In this document: in pieces, positions 1 through 5,385 of the stretch
Layout of the letters: each line of letters starts with the position of its first letter
How positions within the stretch are numbered: the stretch's first letter is position 1
NCBI GenBank assembly: GCA_903913355.1
Contig: CAIWKU010000077.1
Location: forward strand, 1 to 6,790
Origin: an uncultured Bacteroidota bacterium
GTDB lineage: Bacteria > Bacteroidota > Bacteroidia > Chitinophagales > Chitinophagaceae
Direction: 5' to 3'
DNA: 6,790 nt
The notes under the pieces: generated by a model
Seen by the model: the letters and a program-made list of their open reading frames with translations, nothing else
What the model was told of the DNA's origin: nothing
Database searches by the model: none
Translations under genes and position numbers: made by a program

Positions 1-66
1 AAGGTCTCTACAAGGTCTCTATAAGGTCTCTATAAGGTCTCTATAAGGTCTCTATAAGGTCTCTAT
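1..66. repeat. 11-bp tandem repeat array (six copies, cut by window edge)
   Basis: Six head-to-tail copies of AAGGTCTCTAT are seen; the first copy ends in C instead of T, and the others are identical. The next bases (67 onward, AAGATTCTGG) look like a decayed seventh copy. The array starts at base 1, so it probably continues to the left. The 11-bp period is not a multiple of three, so it is unlikely to encode a peptide repeat, and it is close to one DNA helical turn. It has no spacers, so it is not a CRISPR array. Its function is unknown; such simple arrays often vary in copy number through slipped-strand replication. Confidence 0.95.
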
Positions 67-302
67 AAGATTCTGGTAAAAATAAGAAAACACAGTGGTT
101 TTACAATTTTTCAATACAGGTAATATTTATTATCACAACAAATTATCTTTTTGTTGGCTTTCGTTTTCTTTTATAAAAGTAAAAACAATTTTTATGAATC
201 CAAACCTTTTTAGTAAAAAGCAGACAATAAAATCAGGTATAGAGTTTACACAATGGTAATGTGTACTTATCGTTTGCAAGTATTCATTTCTTGCTATCAT
301 AG
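67..302. other. AT-rich gene-free stretch
   Basis: Together with the repeat array this makes about 360 bases without a convincing gene. Open frames here are short, low-complexity (Lys, Phe, Leu and Asn rich) and match no family I recognise; one on the minus strand runs into the endopeptidase gene in another frame and is a shadow. A small inverted repeat, TACACA-N7-TGTGTA, lies at 247-265 with no obvious role. I find no good TAnnTTTG promoter on either strand. It most likely separates the hydrogenase operon from an unrelated locus to the left. Confidence 0.6.
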
Positions 303-329
303 AAAAAAATGGCACCCACGAAGGGTGCC
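303..329 (-). terminator. Intrinsic terminator of the hydrogenase structural operon
   Basis: Read on the minus strand, this is a perfect 7-bp GC-rich stem (GGCACCC / GGGTGCC) with a 5-base TTCGT loop, followed by A and then a run of seven T. It starts 35 bases past the stop codon of the maturation endopeptidase gene, where the leftward operon should end. The T tract is on the minus-strand side only, which sets the direction. This places the end of the structural transcript right after the endopeptidase gene. Confidence 0.88.
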
Positions 330-364
330 TTATATATAATAGATGGGTTAACAGCGTTATGCTT

Positions 365-877
365 TTATACTGCCAGCAGTTCCGCTGTTTCGGAAAGAGA
401 AAGCTGGACCGTTTCGATATTCTTTTGCAATAATTCACGGATCCTTTCAATAACAGCAGGAACAACAGCTTCAATTTCCGGAGTAAGTTCAATTCCTTGT
501 TGCTGTATTGATTCAATGCTTACTACAAACAAATCAATTTCGGGGATATTTCCTAATATCTGCATGGCACAAATCATATCCTTTAAACCAATATCATGCG
601 TGCTCATGGCAGGAGGAAAATCTTTTGCAAAGCGAGGTTTGATTTGCCTGATTGTACCAGGAACGTTTCCATCCAGTGTAGCATCAACCAGGATTACATG
701 TTCATATTTTTCAAAATATTCCAGCAGGTGAAATCCACCAGTTCCCCCATCCAAAATATCTACCCCTTCAAAAGGATTATTTTTTTCTAAAATATTGGCA
801 ACATGCACGCCAATCCCTTCATCACCCATCAGGTAATTCCCTATACCAAGTATTAGTGTTGATTTTTGTTGTTTCAT
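365..877 (-). CDS. hyaD: [NiFe]-hydrogenase large-subunit maturation endopeptidase (HyaD/HybD/HupD family)
   Basis: This cytoplasmic protease removes the C-terminal tail of the large subunit once nickel is inserted, letting the active site close. The predicted protein has 170 residues, a normal family length. It opens with the family signature LILGIGNYLMGDEGIGVHV (residues 8-26). The three nickel-sensing residues known from E. coli HybD have clear counterparts: Glu20 in GDEGIG, Asp65 in VDA and His94 in STHDIGL; the DGGT motif is at 43-46. I chose the ATG at 877 (MKQQKSTLILG) because the signature normally begins a few residues from the N-terminus. An upstream in-frame ATG at 985 would add 36 unrelated residues lying inside the cytochrome b gene. 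It starts 13 bases after the cytochrome b stop and is the last gene before the terminator. Its likely substrate is the large subunit encoded at 1646-3370. The C-terminal 15-20 residues are not distinctive. Confidence 0.93.
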   Translation of the reverse strand: MKQQKSTLILGIGNYLMGDEGIGVHVANILEKNNPFEGVDILDGGTGGFHLLEYFEKYEHVILVDATLDGNVPGTIRQIKPRFAKDFPPAMSTHDIGLKDMICAMQILGNIPEIDLFVVSIESIQQQGIELTPEIEAVVPAVIERIRELLQKNIETVQLSLSETAELLAV

Positions 878-890
878 GTTTGCCTTTTTA

Positions 891-1628
891 TCAGTTTTCG
901 GGGTTAGGTGTTTGATGTTTATCATTTTTAAATACATCTTCCTCGATAAATTTCCATCCACCACCCATACTACTGATTTCCCCACGACCTTCTACATAAT
1001 CATGGAAGAATACAAGGTATACATGGATGACAGCAAAGAGAATGAAAAACCACATTGACCAGTGATGTATCTGGCGGGTAAGTATATCTCCACCCAGTAA
1101 AGCAGGAACCCAAGCAAATAATTTAGGTAGCCACCATCCTGACATAGAGGCGTATAATCCAAAACCGGTTAAACATTGCACCAGGAAAGCCAGAAATGAT
1201 AAGAAATAAATAAATCCAGCCATGGCATTATGTCCAACACTTAAATGATCCTGTTGTTTACCATTTTTCTTTAACATGAGGATATCAATCTTAAAAACAG
1301 TCCACATTTCTTTAAAGAACCGTTTAGAAGTAGGTATAAACTGTTTCCAGTTTGCATATTTATTGCCTACAAATCCCCAGTAAATTCTAAAAAGGAAATT
1401 AAAGAAGAAAAGATAAGCAGCTGCAAAATGAATATACCTGAACCAGCCCATAGTATAAGTGGCGGATGCCTCCTTACTGCTGGCCAATGCCAATGGATCA
1501 GATATATAAAAACCAGTAACAATCAAGGCTAGAATCACCAGTGCATTCAGCCAGTGATAAAATCTCACTGGTAGCTCCCATACATATACCCGGCGCAACC
1601 TGTGAACATGTAAATATTTATTCGGCAT
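891..1628 (-). CDS. hyaC: Ni/Fe-hydrogenase b-type cytochrome subunit (HyaC/HupC family)
   Basis: This is the integral membrane subunit that anchors the hydrogenase dimer and passes its electrons to the quinone pool through two b hemes. It has 245 residues, typical for the family, and four predicted membrane helices near residues 27-44, 63-84, 136-160 and 188-210. Candidate axial heme ligands are His25 (FYHW), His67 (YIHFAA), His188/His189 (RQIHHW) and His202 (VIHVYLVFFHD). The C-terminal motif YVEGRGEISSMGGGWKFI (211-228) is strongly diagnostic of the HyaC/HupC family. The start at 1628 gives MPNKYLHVHR and directly precedes the conserved VYVWELPVRFYHW segment. The gene starts 17 bases after the large-subunit stop and ends 13 bases before the endopeptidase gene, so co-transcription is very likely. 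No Shine-Dalgarno sequence is evident. A generic cytochrome b561-type protein is the only alternative, and context and motif argue against it. Confidence 0.94.
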   Translation of the reverse strand: MPNKYLHVHRLRRVYVWELPVRFYHWLNALVILALIVTGFYISDPLALASSKEASATYTMGWFRYIHFAAAYLFFFNFLFRIYWGFVGNKYANWKQFIPTSKRFFKEMWTVFKIDILMLKKNGKQQDHLSVGHNAMAGFIYFLSFLAFLVQCLTGFGLYASMSGWWLPKLFAWVPALLGGDILTRQIHHWSMWFFILFAVIHVYLVFFHDYVEGRGEISSMGGGWKFIEEDVFKNDKHQTPNPEN

Positions 1629-1645
1629 AAAATATGTTTTTATGG

Positions 1646-3370
1646 TTAATCACCCAATACGCTAATACGACTAATGGTTTTTCCTTCCTCATCATACAGG
1701 TGCACACTGCATGCCATGCAAGGATCAAAACTGTGAATGGTTCTTAAGATTTCCAGCGGTTGTTTTTCATCCGCTACCGGTGTATCAATAAGAGAAGCTT
1801 CGTATGCGGACAATTGTCCTTTACCATCTCTTGGTGAAGCATTCCATGTGGTTGGAACCACTAACTGGTAATTAGCGATTTTCTGATCCTGGATATTGAT
1901 CCAGTGTGCCAAAGCACCTCTTGGAGCTTCTGTATGACCCACACCAAAAGCTGATTTAGGCCAGGTGGCAGGATCAAATTTGCTCATTTCAGCCATCCGG
2001 GTATCTCCATTCTTAATATTAGCCAGCAATTGATCGTAGAATTCAAGTCCCCACTGTGCAGTCAATACACTTTCCAGACCCCTTGCAGCTGTTCTGCCTA
2101 AGGTTGAGAAAAGAGCAGCTATCGGAACATTCAGATCTTTTAATGCTTTGTCAACTACTGCTTTGAAGTCTTCTCTTCCTCTGGCATAACCTACCAAAAC
2201 CCTCGCCAATGGACCAACTTCCATAGCATTTCCTTTCCAACGTGGCGTTTTCAGGTAACTATATTTATGATCTGTTTCCAAATGTTCGAAAGGAGGTTTA
2301 GGTCCGGAATATTTCACTTTACTTTCTCCTTTCCAGGGATGTAACCCTTTATTATCGCCATCTTTGTATTCATACCATGAATGAGAAATAAATTCCTGTA
2401 TTTCATCATCCTTTTTCAGGTCCACATCATATAGTTTGGTGATATCCTTGTTCAGAATAGCGCCACCAGGAAATTTATAATTTGCAGTATCACGATATCC
2501 ATTGGTAGGCAGATCACCATACACCATATAATTACCTAAGCCGCCGCCTATTGCACCCCAATCTTTATAGAAGGAAGCAATAGCCATCAGATCAGGAATA
2601 TATACCTGCTCAATAAATTCTTTACCATCTTTTAACAACTGGCCTACATACGCAAGGCGTTCTGCATTCAAGCCACTTACATCATCAATGCCAATAGCAC
2701 AAGCCATACCACCTACGAGATAGTTAGGGTGTGGATTTTTACCTCCAAAAATGGCATGAACTTTTACAATTTCTTTCTGCCACTCCAATGCTTCCAAATA
2801 GTGTGCAAGGCCGATCAGGTTAACTTCAGCAGGTAATTTATAAGCAGGATGGCCCCAGTATCCATTTGCAAAAATGCCCAACTGACCACTTTCTACAAAT
2901 TTGCCAATCCTTTTCTGGAGGTCACTAAAATATCCTGGAGAGCTCTTTGGCCAATGGGAAATACTTTGTGCCAGTTCAGACGTTTTTTTAGGATCTGCTT
3001 TTAAAGCATTTACTACATCCACCCAGTCCATGGCGTGTAAATGATAAAAATGGACTACGTGGTCATGCATATATTGTGCACAGAACATTATGTTTCGAAC
3101 CAATTCTGCATTAGGTGGAACCACAATATCGAGAGCGTCTTCTACGCAACGAACAGAAGTTAATGAATGGATGGAGGTACAAACTCCGCAAACCCTGCCC
3201 ACAAAGGCCCAGGCATCTTTGGGATCTCTCCCTTGTAATATTTCTTCGAGCAATCGTACCATGGTACCACTGCTATAGGCATCTTTTATTTTACCGTTTT
3301 CAATATCTGCTTCAATGCGCAGGTGACCTTCGATTCGGGTAATCGGGTCAACAACAATTCTTTTACTCAT
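1646..3370 (-). CDS. hyaB: [NiFe]-hydrogenase large subunit, group 1 membrane-bound uptake type
   Basis: This catalytic subunit carries the NiFe(CN)2CO centre where H2 is split. The 574-residue product has the N-terminal L1 motif RIEGH (12-16) and RVCGVCTSIH (59-68), with nickel ligands Cys61 and Cys64. The C-terminal motif DPCMACSVH (549-557) has ligands Cys551 and Cys554. The 17 residues after His557 are the tail expected to be removed by the endopeptidase at 365-877. Active-site canopy residues known from E. coli hydrogenase-1 have counterparts: Glu14, Asp103, Pro483-Arg484 (APRG) and Asp549. I chose the ATG at 3370 (MSKRIVVDPITRIEGH), the usual family N-terminus; an upstream ATG at 3418 would add 16 unrelated residues and run into the hairpin. 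There is no signal peptide, as expected for a protein exported in complex with the Tat-tagged small subunit. It lies 156 bases after the small-subunit gene. Subgroup 1d is inferred from partner genes and small-subunit cysteines. Confidence 0.97.
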   Translation of the reverse strand: MSKRIVVDPITRIEGHLRIEADIENGKIKDAYSSGTMVRLLEEILQGRDPKDAWAFVGRVCGVCTSIHSLTSVRCVEDALDIVVPPNAELVRNIMFCAQYMHDHVVHFYHLHAMDWVDVVNALKADPKKTSELAQSISHWPKSSPGYFSDLQKRIGKFVESGQLGIFANGYWGHPAYKLPAEVNLIGLAHYLEALEWQKEIVKVHAIFGGKNPHPNYLVGGMACAIGIDDVSGLNAERLAYVGQLLKDGKEFIEQVYIPDLMAIASFYKDWGAIGGGLGNYMVYGDLPTNGYRDTANYKFPGGAILNKDITKLYDVDLKKDDEIQEFISHSWYEYKDGDNKGLHPWKGESKVKYSGPKPPFEHLETDHKYSYLKTPRWKGNAMEVGPLARVLVGYARGREDFKAVVDKALKDLNVPIAALFSTLGRTAARGLESVLTAQWGLEFYDQLLANIKNGDTRMAEMSKFDPATWPKSAFGVGHTEAPRGALAHWINIQDQKIANYQLVVPTTWNASPRDGKGQLSAYEASLIDTPVADEKQPLEILRTIHSFDPCMACSVHLYDEEGKTISRISVLGD

Positions 3371-3410
3371 ATGGCTGGTTATAAGGTGATATAATATTTT
3401 TTTAAAAGGG

Positions 3411-3452
3411 AAGCACAACTTTCCATACAGTTAGGTATGTAGAGTTGTGCTT
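3411..3452. other. Strong hairpin between the small- and large-subunit genes
   Basis: A perfect 10-bp inverted repeat (AAGCACAACT at 3411-3420, AGTTGTGCTT at 3443-3452) encloses a 22-base loop. The loop holds a second stem, CATAC/GTATG (3424-3428 and 3435-3439). On the minus strand, the sense of the operon, the stem is followed by TTCCCTTTT and then A-rich sequence, a poor terminator tail; leaky termination, attenuation or transcript stabilisation are possible. On the plus strand it is followed by a run of T through 3457 and would look like a good terminator, but no plus-strand gene precedes it. It lies 41 bases upstream of the large-subunit start, in a gap much larger than the others in this operon. 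Confidence 0.75.
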
Positions 3453-3526
3453 TTTTTGATCTCATGACCATTTTTTTTGAAAACATGATCGGGAAAATGA
3501 TGAAACTAACATCATATGGCAGTATA

Positions 3527-4651
3527 TTATTTCAATTCTTTTTCGCTTTCTTTTCCTTCTTCCTGATGTTCCTGTATAAATGTTGATTTGCCGATATTGG
3601 TTGCCACGGCATGACCCAATAAGGCTGCTCCGGTAACACCCAGGGCTACTTTACCTAAAGTGTCAGCGCTTGATTCAATGCCAAATCCCGCAAATGAGGA
3701 GCCTCTTTCATACAGTCTTCCATTATCCCAGAAATTTTCTTCGCTGCAACCAATGCATGGGTGACCAGATTGTATTGGATAACTCGTACCATTATTCCAT
3801 TTCATTACACCGCAGGCATTATAGGTAGATGGTCCTTTACAACCCACTTTATATAAGCAATAGCCTTTTTTTGCATTTTCATCATCAAATGTTTCAACGA
3901 ACAGGCCTGCATCATAGAATGGACGACGATAGCAGGTGTCGTGTACCCTCTTACTATAAAACGCTTTTGGCCTGCCCAGTTTATCCAGTTCCGGGATACG
4001 GCCAAATGTCAGATAATGAACAATGACTCCTGCCATAACTTCTCCAATTGGAGGACAGCCTGGAACTTTGATGATAGGTTTGTTCTTGATGATTTTATGA
4101 ATAGGTGTAGCACCGGTAGGATTTGGTTTTGCTGATTGTACACAACCATTGCTGGCGCAACTTCCCCAGGCAATAATAGCAGCAGCTCCTTCAGAAGCTT
4201 CTTCTAATATTTGAAGAGATGTTTTACCACCAATCATACAATACACACCATCAGCACCCATTGGAACACTACCCTCAACACAAAGCAGGTATTTTCCTTT
4301 GTATTTTGTCATCGTGTTCTTTAATGCTTCCTCAGCCTGTGTTCCTGAAGCGGCCATTAAAGTTTCGGTATAGTCGAGAGAAATCTTATCCAGTAATATA
4401 TCTGCCACTATTGGGTGAGAGGAACGGATAAAACTTTCGCTGCAACAGGTACATTCCTGAAAATGCAGCCAGATAACAGGCATTCTTTGTTTGGTTTCCA
4501 TCGCTTTGGTTACCTGCCCGATGGCTGATTGCTCAAGCCCGATAAAAGCAGTCATCATACTTACAAATCTTACAAAATCACGGCGGGAGTACCCTTTCCG
4601 TAAAACCTCCTCATAATAGGTAGGTTGTGTTGTTATGGCATCGTTAGTCAT
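3527..4651 (-). CDS. hyaA: [NiFe]-hydrogenase small subunit, Tat-exported, with O2-tolerant six-cysteine proximal cluster site
   Basis: This electron-transfer subunit carries three Fe-S clusters. The 374-residue precursor has a twin-arginine signal, SRRDFVRF (22-29), a short hydrophobic stretch and likely cleavage near residue 50. Subtracting 50 aligns every cluster ligand with E. coli HyaA/Ralstonia HoxK mature numbering. Proximal ligands are Cys67, 69, 70, 165, 170 and 199, including both supernumerary cysteines (Cys69 and Cys170, matching 19 and 120) of O2-tolerant enzymes. Distal ligands are His237, Cys240, Cys265 and Cys271; medial 3Fe-4S ligands are Cys280, Cys299 and Cys302. A hydrophobic segment at about 331-352 is the usual C-terminal membrane anchor, followed by a charged tail (EEGKESEKELK). 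The start at 4651 gives a full signal region with no better downstream choice. It is the first gene of the leftward operon, about 28 bases from a predicted transcription start. O2 tolerance is inferred from the cysteines, not shown. Confidence 0.97.
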   Translation of the reverse strand: MTNDAITTQPTYYEEVLRKGYSRRDFVRFVSMMTAFIGLEQSAIGQVTKAMETKQRMPVIWLHFQECTCCSESFIRSSHPIVADILLDKISLDYTETLMAASGTQAEEALKNTMTKYKGKYLLCVEGSVPMGADGVYCMIGGKTSLQILEEASEGAAAIIAWGSCASNGCVQSAKPNPTGATPIHKIIKNKPIIKVPGCPPIGEVMAGVIVHYLTFGRIPELDKLGRPKAFYSKRVHDTCYRRPFYDAGLFVETFDDENAKKGYCLYKVGCKGPSTYNACGVMKWNNGTSYPIQSGHPCIGCSEENFWDNGRLYERGSSFAGFGIESSADTLGKVALGVTGAALLGHAVATNIGKSTFIQEHQEEGKESEKELK

Positions 4652-4683
4652 CTTTAAATGGTTTTAATAGTGACAAGGTGAAA

Positions 4684-4691
4684 CAAATCTA
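4684..4691 (-). promoter_or_regulatory. Candidate -7 promoter element for the structural operon
   Basis: The minus strand reads TAGATTTG, an exact match to the Bacteroidota -7 consensus TAnnTTTG. Transcription would start near 4679-4680, leaving a leader of about 28 bases before the small-subunit ATG. No TTTG-type -33 element lies 19-21 bases upstream, which would fit an activator-dependent promoter. It is mirror-symmetric with the rightward candidate about position 4731.5. Confidence 0.5.
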
Positions 4692-4713
4692 GTTTGGCTG
4701 AAAGCAGTTGTTT

Positions 4714-4727
4714 ATGAGGATTGTCAT
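4714..4727. promoter_or_regulatory. CRP/FNR-like palindromic box 1 (ATGA-N6-TCAT)
   Basis: The palindrome ATGA-GGATTG-TCAT has its centre at 4720.5. The TGA-N6-TCA core is shared by CRP (TGTGA-N6-TCACA) and FNR (TTGAT-N4-ATCAA) sites. The centre lies about 41 bases upstream of the predicted leftward transcription start, the classic class II activator position, and about 63 bases upstream of the predicted rightward start. The bound regulator is unknown and this is a prediction from pattern alone. Confidence 0.4.
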
Positions 4728-4735
4728 TAAACCAG

Positions 4736-4749
4736 ATGACTTTTATCAT
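4736..4749. promoter_or_regulatory. CRP/FNR-like palindromic box 2 (ATGA-N6-TCAT)
   Basis: The second copy, ATGA-CTTTTA-TCAT, has its centre at 4742.5, exactly 22 bp (about two helical turns) from box 1, so both would face the same side of the DNA. It lies about 41 bases upstream of the predicted rightward start and about 63 bases upstream of the leftward one. Only the palindrome arms are conserved between the two boxes; the spacers differ, which argues against simple duplication. Confidence 0.4.
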
Positions 4750-4750
4750 A

Positions 4751-4788
4751 TTTAGGGGTATTTGCAAAATATAATATTGTACCCTAAA
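4751..4788. repeat. Inverted repeat spanning the rightward promoter candidate
   Basis: TTTAGGG (4751-4757) and CCCTAAA (4782-4788) form perfect 7-bp arms around 24 bases; pairing extends by TA/TA if one G is bulged. The repeat brackets the candidate rightward -7 element, and the right arm covers the predicted start site. It could be an operator or a chance feature of AT-rich DNA. It ends nine bases before the ATG at 4798. Confidence 0.4.
4772..4779 (+). promoter_or_regulatory. Candidate -7 promoter element for the rightward (maturation) operon
   Basis: TAATATTG matches TAnnTTTG at all but one fixed position. Transcription would start near 4783-4784, about 14 bases before the ATG at 4798. There is no good -33 element. 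Support comes mainly from position: it lies 47.5 bases from the midpoint of the two palindromic boxes, exactly as far as the leftward element on the other side. Confidence 0.35.
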
Positions 4789-4797
4789 ACCATACAC

Positions 4798-5010
4798 ATG
4801 AAAATGTATAAGCTTTTTTTAGCGATTGCTGCAATTATGAGTACCCCCCTGATTTCATTAGCACATCCAGGACATGGAGAAACGGGTGGGTATACTATTA
4901 TCCATTATTTTGTTGAACCAGCCCATGCGATTGTTACCTATGGCATACTGGTAGCCACTATTGTATATGTTCAATACCTGCGCCGCAAGGAAAAAAGCAG
5001 TCATAACTAA
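4798..5010 (+). CDS. Small exported/membrane protein with HupE-like N-terminus, function unknown
   Basis: This 70-residue protein has a signal peptide (1-22, MKMYKLFLAIAAIMSTPLISLA), a predicted mature N-terminus HPGHGE, and one hydrophobic helix (about 45-60) followed by a basic RRKEK tail. The AHPGHG start just after the signal resembles the HupE/UreJ family of nickel permease-like proteins. However, HupE has about six helices and roughly 190 residues, so this is either a reduced relative or only a look-alike. Histidines at 23, 26, 36 and 43 (the last in EPAHA) could bind metal, an inference only. A longer reading from a TTG at 4762 is possible, but it would place the signal peptide internally and overlap the promoter; ATG at 4804 is a close alternative start. 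The stop lies three bases before the hypA ATG, so co-expression and translational coupling with the nickel-maturation genes are likely. I do not recognise a named family for the full protein. Confidence 0.8.
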   Translation: MKMYKLFLAIAAIMSTPLISLAHPGHGETGGYTIIHYFVEPAHAIVTYGILVATIVYVQYLRRKEKSSHN

Positions 5011-5013
5011 GCC

Positions 5014-5355
5014 ATGCATGAATTGTCTATTGTAATGAGCGTTATAGAAATAGCGCAGCAACAGGCTACCCATGCAAATGCAAGTATTATAGATGAAATT
5101 GAACTGGATATTGGCAGTATGAGTGGTATTGAAATGAGCGCCTGGGATTTTGCCTGGAAACAGGGTGTGAGAAATACGATTCTGGAAAATGCCATATCTA
5201 AAATCAATCTCATTGAAGCGAAAGCAAAATGTAATGATTGCGATGCAGAGTTCCCTATTGAGCATTATTATGATCCCTGTCCGGTTTGTGGAGAACACTT
5301 AATATCTATTATCCAGGGCAAAGAGCTTAGGGTAAAATCGCTGGTGGTTTCCTGA
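5014..5355 (+). CDS. hypA: Hydrogenase nickel-incorporation protein HypA
   Basis: HypA is the cytoplasmic nickel metallochaperone that, with HypB, delivers Ni to the large subunit after the Fe(CN)2CO part has been built. The 113-residue product has the usual family length. It begins with MHELSIV, in which His2 is the conserved nickel ligand, and carries a structural zinc site from two CxxC pairs: Cys73/Cys76 (CNDC) and Cys89/Cys92 (CPVC). The start is fixed by the need for His at position 2; the overlapping ATG four bases later is out of frame. It follows the small HupE-like gene by three bases and precedes hypB by 30 bases, the usual hypAB order. There is no sign of truncation. Confidence 0.96.
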   Translation: MHELSIVMSVIEIAQQQATHANASIIDEIELDIGSMSGIEMSAWDFAWKQGVRNTILENAISKINLIEAKAKCNDCDAEFPIEHYYDPCPVCGEHLISIIQGKELRVKSLVVS

Positions 5356-5385
5356 GTATTTTTTTATATCAATAAAATCAACCTT

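Noticed and set aside
1..66. CRISPR array
   Set aside because: The copies are contiguous 11-mers with no spacers.
194..259. 21-codon plus-strand open frame starting ATGAATCCAAAC
   Set aside because: It is short, has no recognisable domain and no promoter or ribosome binding site, and is expected by chance in AT-rich sequence.
133..516. 127-codon open frame on the minus strand at the left end
   Set aside because: It overlaps the C-terminal part of the well-supported endopeptidase gene in another frame and crosses the terminator; its Leu/Phe/Lys/Ser-rich composition reflects AT-rich DNA.
309..731. 140-codon plus-strand open frame opposite the endopeptidase gene
   Set aside because: It is antisense to a gene with clear family motifs and its start lies in the terminator; it resembles no family.
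3458..3490. Imperfect inverted repeat GATCTCATGA / CATGATC beside the intercistronic hairpin
   Set aside because: It needs a bulge and has short AT-rich arms; it is much weaker than the neighbouring 10-bp stem.
4858..5298. 146-codon minus-strand open frame opposite the small exported protein and hypA
   Set aside because: It is the antisense shadow of hypA, whose MHE and zinc motifs are unmistakable on the plus strand.
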